The notes beneath the pieces are model-generated. The model saw only the letters and a program-made list of their open reading frames with translations, made no database searches and was not told where the DNA came from. This document shows, piece after piece, positions 24,273 through 37,056 of a stretch of 64,000 bases of DNA. This stretch comes from Chamaecrista fasciculata (Eukaryota > Streptophyta > Magnoliopsida > Fabales > Fabaceae). Every line of letters begins with the position of its first letter. Positions within the stretch are counted from its first letter, which is position 1. Both the position numbers and the translations under genes were made by a program. The stretch covers positions 78,466 through 142,465 of the forward strand of contig QANZ01039468.1 of the NCBI GenBank assembly GCA_003254925.1. Reading direction: 5' to 3'.

Positions 24273-25430
24273 AGCTGAGTCCTGGAACAAGTTCATTTGA
24301 GGCGACTGTGGATCAGCCTCCCGAGAAACTTCATCTACCTGAGATGAAAAAATCAGGATCACAAGATCAATCGGGAGTTTTACAGGAGCAACCAGAAATC
24401 AATGGAAAACCAAGTAAAAATAAAAGAGAAGTTCAATTCCTAATGGAACAGAAGATGAAAATGCAGAAGGAACTTGAGGAAGTTTCAGATAAAGAGAAAA
24501 TAAAAGTTCAACACCTAATGGAACGGAAGATGAAAATGGAGAAGGAACATGTGTTACTTGAAAGGAAGTTGAAGGAGTTCCGAGAGAAATGGAGAGCCAA
24601 TGCTCCAATATATTTCGATTGTCTTGAGAGATTCCTTTGTGAAGGTCTGGTTGAGTTAAATACTGGAATTCGCTCATGCCAACTTCTGATGGAAGAACAT
24701 GAGCAAGAGAAGATTCGCAAAAGCGCAGAGGTACGTTGTGCTATTTCAGCTATTGAGGTAACACTTGAAGGAGATGGAGACAAGCATGAATTAATTTCAA
24801 AATTGCCAGATTTAATGAGAAGGTTTCAAATTGAAGTTGAAAATTTTGATTGGCCATCTGGTTTTTGGCCTCTAAAATACTGGAGGCAGAGCCCCCTTGA
24901 CAACTTAATATATATTGGGAATTCAATGGACAAATTGCAGAAAGAGATGTCATCACATTATGGACGACTTAAGGCATTGGATTTGGAACAAAAGTTTGAA
25001 AAAGACAAGTTGTGCCTCCCTTGGTTTGTCACATCTCTTTCAGAATCAGATGAAATGGGCAAGGCCAAGTTTGAATTGGATAAAGAAAATTTTTATAGAG
25101 AAGCAGAGAAATTTTTTACAGAGAGACTAGGGGATCTCGATGAAGGGATAAAGTGTGTGGATGGCTACGTGAAGGCCCTTGAGAAATGGAACAAAGGGCT
25201 TCAAATTATGAACATTGAGGACCTACATGGTGCTACTGCTACGGCACAGGCTCAGGGAACTAAAAAATCTTGTTCCCAACAAATTAGTGCTCAGCAAACA
25301 TTGGGAGATCATAGGTACAATTTCCTCAATACTTGAACCTTTTGCTTTTGTGTGACATTGATACAACATTACAACCACTACATACTCATTTCCTTTATTT
25401 CTTGCTATTTTCAGACCTTTATCTTGGTGA
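24254..25430 (+). pseudogene. Displaced coiled-coil tail of the kinase gene
   Basis: An open frame of about 360 codons continues the kinase gene after the insertion, ending through a splice at 25314 (donor GTACAA) to 25415-25430 (PLSW, stop). The first part is charged coiled coil with two similar units (VQFLMEQKMKMQKELEE and VQHLMERKMKMEKEHVL). Then comes a helical region with FREKWRANAPIYFDCLERFL and several Trp/Cys-containing motifs. I do not recognise this domain. The frame is still fully open, so the disabling insertion must be recent, or the tail is translated some other way. There is no obvious promoter or good start just before it. Confidence 0.7.
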
Positions 25431-25821
25431 CCCTCTGCTTGTAAGCAAATCAGCATTCAGCACAAACCTAGTCTGCCTCTCCCTTTTCATGCTTACACTT
25501 GAACAAACAATGATTGCAGAAATATTGTTTTAGTCATTTGTTTCGTCTTGTGTTTTATTTGGATAGAGTCTTAGCTAGCTTGACATGGTTGAAAAAGTGT
25601 TCGTTTAATTAATTATTTGTTTGTTTGTAATATTCATTACTTTACATTCATGAATTTGTTATTTCTTTCGCCCATTATTTTATTATCTGCAAATTTATCT
25701 CCTTTGTTGTTGCAATGCGTCAAGAATCAAGATAAGCTTGATTCCATCAACAAAACTTAAAAGAATGTATTGAAAAAATGTTGAATGCTTGAAACAGAAC
25801 TATAAAGTTTTAAAAATATTA
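25431..25821. other. 3' flank of the kinase gene
   Basis: AT-rich DNA running up to the breakpoint of the segmental duplication at 25822. I see no gene or recognised element. Confidence 0.6.
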
Positions 25822-28019
25822 AAATCCTTTTGTGGTTTGTTTGGAACTACAGGCGTCACAGAAGGTGAATCTAGAAACAGATCCTCAATTCTGTAACTAG
25901 ACTGGGGAGTGCTCTCAACTGCTTTTGTGGAACCAGTCTTCTCAGCTGTTGATGATTCTGCGGTGGCTGAAACAATTGTAGCAAACAATTAACAACATTC
26001 TTTCAAATACAACATTTTTTATCACCCAGAGAATTTTCCTCGCAAAAACAAAATTATGGAAATACCAGCTTTATTATTAAAAAAATCTAAAAAATAAAGA
26101 TACTGATACACAACACATACACTGAAAACCTGCCCAAATATTATCATCTGCAGTAACATTAGCACCAGCTTCCTCCGAGCCATTTTCACTAGGGCCATCC
26201 ATGGACAACATGTTGAAAAGGTCTACAGCATAATCAACTTTTGGAGCAGTATTCTGAACCGTGACAGTAGTCTGTTTAGTTGTTTCAGCCACCGGCTGTG
26301 GTCCCGCTGGTTCCACTTTCTCTACATCTTGATGTTTTGTAATAGGAGTTACCTGTTCACACATTGATTCCCTTTATAGAACAACAGATAGTAATTCTTT
26401 TCAAACAAAAGTAAGGAAGAAAATGTCAGATAAAAACAAGTGTGGAAATTTCTGGAATCATGTTTTTTATATATACAAGGAGTTGTGCCAAATGCTACTC
26501 TTGTCAAGTTATTGCAAATATATGATTTTGTTTTTGAGAAAAAACAGGAGCTATAGTTGATATCTGTCTGACCGATATTATTATCCAAACATATGCTATC
26601 AACATGACTCAAAACTTTCCTATTATCTACAAATTAAAATCTACAGCTTGGCCAAAAAAGCCTTCAATTATTGTTTTGAAGTTTAAAACATAATAGGGCC
26701 ATGAGTTATGATGGCTTGAAAATAAGACCACCTAACACTCCAATTTACAAACCCCAACAAATTGAAAATTTAGGATGATTATAATTTATTACCATTCATC
26801 ATTTACCTTTTTCTAAGCCTCTCCACTTGCCATATTTCATTGAAAGAATTTATATTATTAAAAAAAAATTGAAAAACTTACCCTTTAAACCAATCCCGCC
26901 TCGTTAAAGGTATTGTAGCTAACATCCAATCAGTACACAGTGAGACACCATCCATTCTTTTTATTAAGCTTACAGTCAAGCCATTAAGTAACTTCAGCTA
27001 TGCTTTTTCTTTTTAGTGAATCTCCTATGCTATTTTTGTTCCTTGTTTCTATCTGCAATAATTACTGTGGGAACACATATCACACTCAAATTTAATTTCA
27101 TATTATATTATATTACTTTGTTTGTTATCTGAGAGTTTCATACCAACTCATGAAGATTCATCACTGAACTAAGAATCAAGTTGGGGACTACAACCCCACA
27201 ACTAATGCAACATAATAAAAGGTAAACTAACAAAGGAAAAAATGGAAAAACATATACAAGAAGAAAATGATGATATACCGGCTCAAGTACTTTTGGAGGT
27301 GCAGGACCGCTAATTTTTGTGGCAGGAATTGTATTTGATGGCTGACTTTTCTTCCTTTCATGAGAAGTGTTGTCAGAAGTAGATGCATAACAATGCCCAC
27401 TTCTTTCTGCAGGCCTCTGCCAATATGAAGTCCTGTCTTCCCGATGTCTAGAAGGTGATTTTGGTTTTCCATCCCTAGGTATCCATCTCTTCTCTTCATA
27501 TCTTTAAACACATGCAATGAGTGAAAACCAAACAAATGTCATCTTCACCAAGTGCACTAAACAAGATGCAAACACTTGAAAGTTGAGACTGTACAAAGAA
27601 TAATTCAATCCAAATTCAGACATACTTTGCACGAACAAAATTCTCGATTCCAACTCTGTCATAATTTGGGGGTAACTCTGCTTCCCAATAACTATTAGCT
27701 TTCTCGTTTCCCATGGCTATATCATAAGTTGAATCATAACATAGAATGGAATTAAAAAAAGGGAGCAAGTTACATAAATAAAAGTTAATAAACAAGATTC
27801 TATATTGCCACAAGCTCATTTATCAATCAGATTCCTTACATTGAATGAATGCAACCTGCTCTGGAAGCCATGTGTCCAGAGTTGCAGAGCGTACCTGCAG
27901 GAACATCCATTAGATAAATAAATAAATAATGTAATATTCACTTTTTTAGATGAAAAATGAATTTTTTCCGAAGAGAAGAGAGATAAGACAAAAATTAATA
28001 AAATAGAGGACAAGGAACC

Positions 28020-29550
28020 CTCCCCATGTAAAAGCTAAAACATAAGAAACAACATATGTTCTAACTCAGAAGAGCTTTCCAATCCCTTCAAAGATCCACG
28101 AGGGACATCCTCCTAAAAAAGCCATTTGAAAAAAACCACAATGAAAACATAAAAACAATCCTCTCCCAAAGAAGATTTGGCTAAAGGAATTTCTTGCTGA
28201 TTGAACACTCTTAACAGTCTGTTCAAATTAAAGACACCACAAGCCAACAAAGATTGGACAATGCCAAATAACTATCTGATCCTTTTGCCTCCCCAAACCT
28301 GAAGACTTGATAACTAGAAAAGCCTCAACACCAGCTGGACAAGTGCAACTCTTGGGAAAGAAACCAAAGAAACTATTCCAAATATGCCAAGCCACTTCAC
28401 AACATATGGAAAGATGGCTAATCATTTTTGAGCTTTTGAAACACATCATACAAACATCAAATGCTAAGGTACTGTTGGGTATTCGTATCTGAAGCATATG
28501 TTGGTATTACTTTAATTCTATTAAGTACTATTGTCCAGACAAGCCTTTATCATACAAACATCAAGTACTAAGGTATCGTTGGGTCTTCATATGTGAAGTA
28601 TATCATTGGTATTAATTTAATTAGTTTCTGAAGGAAGGAAACCCAATTCCAACGAAACTTAACAAATCCTTCTATCAGAGAAAAAAGAAACTTAAAACAG
28701 AACAAGCATTCCCAGCAATAAAGCAAGATGGTCAACAAGACTAACATTGAGATTTCTAGAAAAGTGAAAATTTGAAGAAAAGTGATTATTTTGACTGGTT
28801 AAAAACTTATAATATGGAACATTATACAAAAATAGTTATCAATAAAGATATGCAAGAAGTTCAAGAAAAGCAGTCACAAATCCAACGATCCTTCCAAAAC
28901 CAAACCAAAAATGGGCGCCATCTCCAATATTAAGAATAAAAAAATAATGCATAAAAATAAAGAATGTACATAAGTAATATACTTAAAAGGGCAAGCATAA
29001 ATAGAACCAATCATAGAATTAGCATCCCATCTATTACGCTGAACACATATTTGCTATTGAACACACTAAATCACAAATAAATAGGCCGCAAAAGAAACTA
29101 CTAAAGCCACTTAGCCACTAAGGTGATGTTTTTAGACATCAAAATTTAGGGCCAACCCTCCATCTAACATCAATTGACAATATACCTTCCAACTAACCAA
29201 GTGATCTCCTTTACCCTCACCACCCCAAACCACAAGAAGTCCCACATTATCTTCTCAATCTTGTTAGCTACCCCCACCAGAATCGTAAACAAAGAATGAT
29301 AAAACTTGAGGGATACTGGACATTGGACAATGGTTCTTAAAGGTTATCCTTACGCCAAGTGAGAAACAAGCTCCTTTTCCAACCCTCTAACCCTTTTGAA
29401 ATCCTCTACAGTACAGAGTTCAGAAAGCCTCATAATCTTAATAGCCCCCAAAGTGAACAACCAAACAAATTAGGGGCCCTAGAAAAACACCTCACAATCA
29501 ACCAAATTAGCTGATTCACCCACAAGCCTACCCTGAACATTAGTCCCAAC
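28020..29550 (-). mobile_element. LINE fragment, copy carried by the duplication
   Basis: The same reverse-transcriptase/zf-RVT remnant as at 14740-16270, at an offset of 13,280 bases. It was copied with the segment and is not an independent insertion. Confidence 0.75.
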
Positions 29551-30292
29551 CAGCCCACATTAAGAAAGATTGATACATAGCTGAGACACAACCTAATAAA
29601 AAAATATATGAAAAAAGGAGTTATGAAAGAGAGAAAAAACCAAAAAAAAAAAAAAAACAAGAAATCCTCTCTAATAATTACCCCTCTCTTTAGCTTTCAC
29701 AAATTAAAGCCCTTTATAAAACCAAGTCATTTCATTTGTTATTGAAGCATTGTTCCTAATAGTTACCCCTCTATCTACCTCCAACACCTGAATCAAAACT
29801 TCTCCGAGCATTCACACCTCAAGAAAAACTGTAGAGTTTTCATTCCCCCCTCCCTAGCCCATTTAACCCTCCTCTTTAGTCACCAACTATTTCCTCCTTA
29901 TTTAAAGTCTCATCAAGCTCATTCCTCAAGAATCAAGACCAACCTACAGGATAATTGTTCCTCCTCTAAACCACCCTCATTCTAACTCTAAACTACCAAT
30001 AGACTCTTACGTATGTTAAAATTGAAAATTAAACCAAGATGCAGCTTGCTGTTTACAGAAGGTATATACTGAAGCTACTTGTATTTGTATTGATGGTAAG
30101 AGAATCTTTTAGAAACCTATTTATTTCAAACAGCCAGAGTTTGAAATGATCATAAAAACTAGATTGTCTATCAATAATAAATCACATACTCCTGATACTT
30201 AAGTCTATTATCCACATTATAATGGCTGCAGAAAATGCAGAGTGCAGACTACAATTCTCCTAACATGTTTTGGCTCATAAAATCGATTCTAA

Positions 30293-30358
30293 ATTTCTAA
30301 TTCAACATGAGTCTCCACATGATTCAATTTCTAATTCAACATGAGTCTCCACATGATT
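30293..30358. repeat. Short tandem duplication next to NEV exon 3
   Basis: A unit of about 33 bases beginning AATTTCTAATTCAACATGAG is repeated twice in a row, 20 bases from the 3' splice border of the exon at 30378. Seen directly. Confidence 0.85.
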
Positions 30359-30359
30359 A

Positions 30360-30590
<231 letters not shown>

Positions 30591-30889
30591 TTAGTTCTCT
30601 TTACTTGATTTTCTACTATCAAGGGAAAATCGGATCATTATTTCCATCCAGATACATACTTAGCTTTGCAGTCGGCACATTCCCTATTCTCTGGCAACTT
30701 AAGAAGTCCTTCCAGTATCTGCATGTTACGTCCCCCCCCAAAAAAAGGTGAGAAATGTGATCAAAAGAGACAAGGATAACAGGAAAAATTTCAAGTTTCA
30801 TAAGCAACAACATTCAGTGAAGTCCATTAAAGATGGCCAAAGGATCTTGAATATATTTTGCACACACATAGATGGAGATTTAGGATACT

Positions 30890-31200
30890 ATTTTTATGTT
30901 ATTATATATATATATATATAATTGTTTTTAATTATGATTAGTAATTTATTATTTTGTTGGTCTATTATTTATTTATTAATTAATAATTAATTTATAAACG
31001 GTCCAGCTCTGATTGAACCATTGAACATTGAACCGCTACTTCGACTGATTCAAAGACTGATTCAATGGTCGGTCCGGTTTTAATAATCTTGCATAATGCA
31101 ATTGCCATATTCTTTAAGCCGACGTCGTATAGTTTTAATATCCGCGAAAAAGCCCTCAGATGTATCGCTATATTCAAGAATGAAGACTACAGAGTCAAAA
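30890..31200. other. Flank with TA repeat and an AACCGG-type dispersed repeat
   Basis: This contains a TA microsatellite (about 30905-30922) and, at about 30990-31095, a degraded repeat ending GGTCCGGTTTTAATAATCTTGC. Related copies are at 18815, 52370 and 63858. The end resembles plant hAT-type non-autonomous elements; I did not find a target duplication. Confidence 0.5.
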
Positions 31201-31437
31201 CTTGCGTTTCGACAGGGAAAGGGCATCTGCGCTTGTGGGAACCTTCATATACATTTGCACACACACCTTTCTTTCTTCTCCCTCTCCACTCTTCCCTTTA
31301 TCTTCAAATTGCTTCTGCGCGCACCAGAGCTTTCTCGTAAGAATCCCATGCTCAGCTTACACTATCATTTTTTTTTCTAGGGTTCTAGTATGTTTATATA
31401 AATATGTGTATGTAATACTATGTATGTATCATGTATG

Positions 31438-31690
31438 GATATGTATTGTCTGTCTGTCTGTCTGTCTGTCTATAATATTTGTGTGTATATTAATTTGTAC
31501 ACAGGTTCCGATTTGATTCCACCGTTCAATAGATTAATTTTTTTTTGGATTTATTTAATTGTCATGATGGTAGAGATGTGGATGGAGAGAAAAGAAGAAA
31601 ATAAGGTAAAGTATATGTTGATCATCAAAGGTCAAATTACTATTGTAAGTCGCTAGTGATGTGTGTGTGTGTGTGTGTATATATATATGT
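31438..31690. repeat. Microsatellites
   Basis: TGTC/GTCT repeats at about 31447-31471 and TG then TA dinucleotide repeats at about 31660-31690. They lie in the presumed 5' UTR or first intron of the small gene that follows. Confidence 0.85.
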
Positions 31691-32449
31691 AGAGGGCCAA
31701 ACATGGACTGGTCTTTAAAATTCTTATGCAAACTGGGGAATGTTCCCTTTGTTCCTGAATGTTCTCACATCTGCCTGTTATACCCTTACATTGCTTCAGG
31801 TTCACAGATTGACTTGTATATTGTACTCTTTAAGGTTATTAATAGATGTATGATGGGGGAGCTATTACAGATATTTTTAATCAAGATGCTGAAAATAAAT
31901 GAATAAATCAGATATTGTGTGGAGTTTTATTTCTTTCCATACACTACACTGGAAAGATTCAATGGACGTAGTCTGTGCCCAGACATGGTGCTGCTTTTAT
32001 TTATTTATTGAATTCAGCTGTCAAATTTCATTCCCTGCTCTCCTATTAATTCTATGAATCTTTCTCTCCTTTATGCTTTTTTGGTGTTGGAGGGGTGGGT
32101 TAGTGGAGGATTCATGCTGGCTCAACATTGTAAGCTTTTCTTTTGGTTAGTTCACTATTAGTTTCTTATGTAGGCATTAGATGAACTTAAGCTTTGATCG
32201 TTGAGATTGACTTTAACGTTGTAACGAAGTTGAAAAACTGCTGATTGGGAAAGCACCTTCTGTTGATCTAAGTAAGAAACCCAGGGGACCAAGTCTAGAA
32301 TGCTTGGTTGATTATCAATAGCTGGGTTACTGCGGTTATCTGATTATGTTGTAATTAATTGAGGCTGAACTACTTGTTGTTAGAGGTCTATTTTTTGTTT
32401 CATTGATATGATTGTTTATAATTTCTAATTATTTTATTTTTCATTGTAT

Positions 32450-33429
32450 TAAGTGGAAAAGTGGAATCATTTGATCACTTAAAGTGTAGTGATACCCTTG
32501 ATCAGATGATTGAGGGCGGAGCTACTGAACAGCCTACACCACAGAAACAGACATGGAGTGAACAAAAACAGGCTGCTGTCCATGAAGAAATAAGAAGAAT
32601 GAGCCAACTTCCTGCAAGAAGTACATATGTCAGTCATCGCATGAGGGTTCTTAATAAAATACTGCAACTTATATCAATTCAGGTAGGTCTATATGGTTCT
32701 GTGTTTTGGCATTTGATTTTGTTGACCACATATGCTTGTATTGATTATCTTATCATAATTTAGTAATATATTTAGCTAGTATTATTGTATGCTTTCTTTA
32801 AATCTTTTGGCATTTGTCTTATTCATATGAACTCCAGATCATTAAACTGGATTATGTAGATCAAAAGATAAAACAATGTGACATAACTAATGGTATTTAT
32901 GAATTTAGATAAAAACTATGATTTAGAATAGAATTTTTTTAGGAGGTGAGAAGACCGGAGAAGTAAGAAAATGAAAAACAGGTCATATGATTGTAAAGTA
33001 AGAAAAAGCAACTGAAGAATTATCTCCTGATGTCCAGATTAAATATTGTTGTATTGTACGCCTAAATAAGAAATATGATTTTTTTTATGACATTGCAATT
33101 TATGATTGGTTCGCCCCTTTCTGGAAATTACTGTAGTTTCCACAGTTTTGTCCACTTAAATGCTAGTAAACTTTTACATTTCAGGTTTAAGTTTAATTCA
33201 CTTTTGACACCTGTCATATAGCTCATAATCTGGAATTTTTTTTTCTTTTTTCTTTTTCTTTTTTTTATTTTTAGCATGACAAATTCTTGTTAGTGTATGT
33301 TATGGTTATATTTGATAAGTTATGCTAGGAATTTATTAACTGTGATCTACTTCTACCTTTTTCTTTTGTCAGAGATCTGCTGCAGAGGAGGAAGAATTAG
33401 AGTTGCTTTTTTCTGGGCTGTCTCTGTAA
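32450..33429 (+). CDS. Small conserved plant protein, function unknown (5' end uncertain)
   Basis: Two exons are clear: 32450-32682 (donor GTAGGT) and 33373-33429 (acceptor GTCAG). The protein reads ESFDHLKCSDTLDQMIEGGA, continues through TWSEQKQAAVHEEIRRMSQL and RVLNKILQLISIQ, and ends in an acidic tail (RSAAEEEELELLFSGLSL). It is helical and charged, with no signal peptide or membrane segment. I recall similar roughly 100-residue uncharacterised plant proteins with the same EELELLF end, but I cannot name a function. The first in-frame ATG inside the exon is at 32506. Coding sequence seems to extend upstream of it, so the true start is probably in an unseen exon between about 31300 and 32440. 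Confidence 0.6.
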
Positions 33430-33890
33430 AATATATGCCCTTGCCCCTGGCTGTGGTAAATTTTGGAAGAATATATTTCTAATGATCGTCAATCAGCACT
33501 GTGGTCTTTATTGAAACCCACTTCTTATTTTGGCTTGAGTTACTGTTTTGATTGAACTTGTTTTCATATTTTTTCTCTCTGATTATTTATAGCATAGGTC
33601 TAATCTATATTTATAATATGAATTTTGAACCTTTCAGTGTTATTTCTTCTATTTTACGCATGTGAACAAATTGCTTATTATTTAAATTCTTATTTTTCTC
33701 CTTCTTTACCAGACTTATACATGCCCCAGCACCCTATAAGTTTTGAGCGTTGCATATTTTCCAGCACCACTTTTTTTATAGGGATAGATAAGTGGTAGTT
33801 AGCTTTGGTCATTGAATATTAGGCTCTAGCCTGTAAAATTGCACTGATCACTTCGACTCAGCTACTGCCATAGCAACATTTTTTTTTGAG

Positions 33891-34151
33891 AAAACTTATT
33901 TTTTGGTCCTTGAATTTGTCCCAAAATTATGATTTAGACTTAGTTACTGGATATTGGAAATATACTTTTTGGTCCCTATATATTACAAACCTTGACTGTG
34001 TTGTTTAGCCCTTGAAATGTTTTCTGTGGAGACTAAATAATAAATAGTTGATATTTGTTAAAAAAAATCAGGAACCAAAAAGTGTAGCTTTACTATTTAG
34101 GGCTAACATAGTCTTAAGACAAATTTAAGGACTAAAAAAATAAGTTTTTCT
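33891..34151. mobile_element. Inverted-repeat MITE
   Basis: The left end AAAACTTATTTTTTGGTCCT is mirrored by AGGACTAAAAAAATAAGTTT on the right, with inverted arms throughout. I could not find a clean target duplication. Confidence 0.6.
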
Positions 34152-34664
34152 TGTTCTTTTACTTCTATTTGGGCTTCTATCATCGTAATATAATTATTTC
34201 ACTATCATTAATTCATTATCTCCTTTCCTTCCTTGTGTTCCTTTATTTCTTGCCTTACCAAGGAGGGTTCATTCTTTCTTAGTATGGTCAGCCACTCTTG
34301 CGGTAGCCGATTTTGTTATGATTCTGCTAAAGTCTGATGGCCCTGGAAATGATAGTATGATGTAAATTGGGTCTACCTTTTTTGGATGTAGCCTTTTGGA
34401 CCTTTCACGTGATTGATAGATGGAAAAATTTTATATTTGTTGTTTTAGTTTGGGTGGCTAAATATTTGTGCTAACTGCCAATTTGATAGCGGGGTCATGT
34501 TGGAACATGATTCAACTTTTTGTGTCGTTGATTCAACCCTTCTGATTTTTGGTATTGGATGGCGTCTTCTGCACTGATTCATATTCTTATTTTATCTCTC
34601 GTATTTGTGCTCTTATATTTCTCTGGAATTTTTTGTTTGCAGGCTTCACCTTTCTTGTGCCAAT

Positions 34665-34708
34665 GTGATGGAAAAATACATTTTTTTTTAAAAAAAAGTG
34701 ATGGAAAA
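34665..34708 (+). mobile_element. Micro-insertion with 11-bp duplication
   Basis: GTGATGGAAAA at 34665-34675 recurs at 34698-34708. The 22 bases between are ATACA, a T-run and eight A. It has no GGCC word, and the T-run next to the A-run could also be replication slippage, so it is weaker than the others. Confidence 0.45.
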
Positions 34709-35049
34709 CTGTGGTTTTAACTATCAAGTTAAACCGTGAATATAACTCCATATGTACAGAAAAAAGTTAATATCATGCCTTTTTTGGACGAATCGTTACA
34801 TACGTTTGTGCTTTAGGTTCTCCTACATAAAATGCTTGTAAATGCCATTTTTAATCAATGACTATCCGCAAGCTTTGTACTTATCCTGTAGATTCAGGAA
34901 ATGGATATGCAATATATAAGATAGTCCGTTGTCTTACCTTCTGTTAAATATACATTAGCAGTTTAGCGCTTTCTTATTGAGTCAGAAATGTCTGAATGTA
35001 TCCTCAAATTTGCAATTGTTCTATGTTAAATAAATTCAGGCCAACTACT

Positions 35050-35414
35050 TAAATTAGTTCTTGAAATATGGGGTAATTGCAATGTAGCCTTAATTATTTT
35101 TTGGGTCTCAAGTTGTAATTTGGGGTAATTTTTTTCGTTATATATGAGCTCGCAGTCTGATGTATTAAGTTTCTCCCTCATACATAGCAGAAAAAGTTGA
35201 AGTGGAAAAAAAAAAAGTAATAATAATGCGATATTTTTTTATTCCTCCACCCTTTCTCACTTTTTCTCTTAACATTTTTTATCACATAAGATGGAGAAAG
35301 TACACAGCACAACTAATTTGAAACACAACTCAAACATTTACTATACCAACTTGAGACTAATAGAACTTCGAAGATCATATTGCAACTATCCCTAATTTCA
35401 AGAACCAATTTAAA
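35050..35414. mobile_element. Inverted-repeat MITE
   Basis: TTAAATTAGTTCTTGAAAT on the left is mirrored by AATTTCAAGAACCAATTTAA on the right, and inner words (GGGGTAATTGCAATGTAG) have complements in the right arm. The ends are approximate. Confidence 0.6.
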
Positions 35415-35553
35415 TACTCAACCTGCAATTTGTACATTTCCGAAAATTTCCATTTGTAATTAAGGTGTCATGTTATGTTTCTTGTGGACTGGAGATCTAG
35501 CTAAGTTTTGGTCGGGTTGGGATTTGGGATACTATACTAAACTATATTTTCAT

Positions 35554-36826
35554 ATAAAACAATAGATTCCTCTGGGGTCTAAGTTCTGGTGGGAACCTCG
35601 ACATACCAAGCCTCCTGACTTTCAATGTGTGGCTGATCTCAGATCTTCACCCTCTGGGGGATGGGACCCGAATAAAGTTCATCAATGTTTTGAGCTCTCC
35701 GTAGCTTGTCAGGCTTTAGAAACTCCTCTTTCCCTATGTGGGTCTCCAAACAAGCTTTTTTGGTTACATTCTCCGAATGGAGTTTACTCAGTGGCTTTAG
35801 GCTACTCTCGGCTGCTTTTCGAGCAAGCAGCCTTGACGTCTAATCGGGTCTCAGACCTCCGATGGGACGTCTTTTGGAAGATTAAAGTTCCGTCCAAAGT
35901 GCTGGTTTTCATTTGGAGGCTTTATCACGATGCTCTCCCGACTATCCGGACTCTTCAACATCATCATCTGCACATCCAAGGAGGCTGTGTTCACCAGCTC
36001 GAGAATAGTAATTATCTCTTCTTTGAGTGTTGTTCCTCGAGAGCAGTTTGGTTTGGGGTCTTACCTCAGGCACTGCGCGGCATGTCCCAGGCAGACTCAG
36101 TCAAAGTTTGGCTTCATACTCTTGTGGATCTCTGCCTGAATTCAGCCTCTAATGTCTCTTCTTGGATTGGACTGGCCTTGTTTACCCTGTATACTATATG
36201 GTTGACAAGGAATGGGTGTATTTATGACGGTATCTCCCCTGACCCTGTTTCTGCAATCAACAGTGTTCGAGCCTTTGACCTTACATTTGCATAAGCTTTG
36301 CGGGCCACCAACCATGCTCCTAAAAGCTCGCGACTCTAGTCTCCTAAGAAGGATTGGCCTATCTGTGTTCGGTCTATCAACCCAGGATTGGCAATCCTTC
36401 TTCTTACACGGAACTTCAGAAGAATGTTTTCTGTCTATTTTATTGTGTTGGCATAGGACCGTCTATCTACTTTGGAAAGAAGTCTAACACCCGTAACTTG
36501 GATCGTCATCTTTTTGTCTTCTCTGTCCTTCGTGATATAGTTATGGCACATCTTTCTCTCTTTGTCTCTCAGGTTACATTTGCTACAGACAAGCCTGGAT
36601 TCCTCTAGCTTTTGGCAAAGCCGTCCAGCACCTGCCCTCTTCTTCAACCTATTTTGGAGGATTTGCGGATGGTACTTCCTGCTGGAAACACCGACTTTCT
36701 CACAATGACTTCTTCCAGTTCTTGGCAGCGAGGGCCCCTCATGTGCCGATTATGTTAAGTTTAGATTTCACAATTACTCTTTGATCTCTCTGCTGTTATT
36801 ATAAAAATAAAAAATAAAACAATAGA
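35554..36826 (+). mobile_element. 5'-truncated LINE with 13-bp target duplication
   Basis: ATAAAACAATAGA at 35554-35566 is repeated at 36814-36826. The 1247-bp body carries an open frame at 35629-36294 with the zf-RVT region (WDVFWKIKVPSKVLVFIWRL) and the start of the RNase H-like region (LTRNGCIYDG). More C-terminal LINE sequence with interrupted frames follows to about 36760. It ends in an AT-rich ATAAAAATAAAA tail. The perfect duplication and long frame make this a fairly young insertion. It differs from the LINE in the NEV intron. Confidence 0.85.
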
Positions 36827-37056
36827 AAGATAAATATAGAATAGCGGACCTGACGATTAATATATAAATATATATTAAAATTAATATTATTTAGTTGAAA
36901 CTTGAAAGTTTGATTAAAAAGTAATACTATATTCCCAATTTTCACCAAAACCCACTCTTGTGATAATTTCTCTAATCGAAGTACAATCCATTCCTTCGTC
37001 CCTCAGATTGCTATCGGAATCGACGAAATCTCCCACTCAGAATCGCTCTAGATTCA

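Larger units (their letters stand above)
33430..35553. other. Intergenic stretch with two MITE-like elements
   Basis: AT-rich DNA between two plus-strand genes. It contains the inverted-repeat elements at 33891-34151 and 35050-35414 and the micro-insertion at 34665-34708. No coding region is supported. Confidence 0.6.

Noticed and set aside
31661-31906. Plus-strand frame MCVCVCIYICRG...
   Set aside because: It begins in a TG/TA microsatellite and shows no conserved features; more likely 5' UTR or intron of the gene at 32450.
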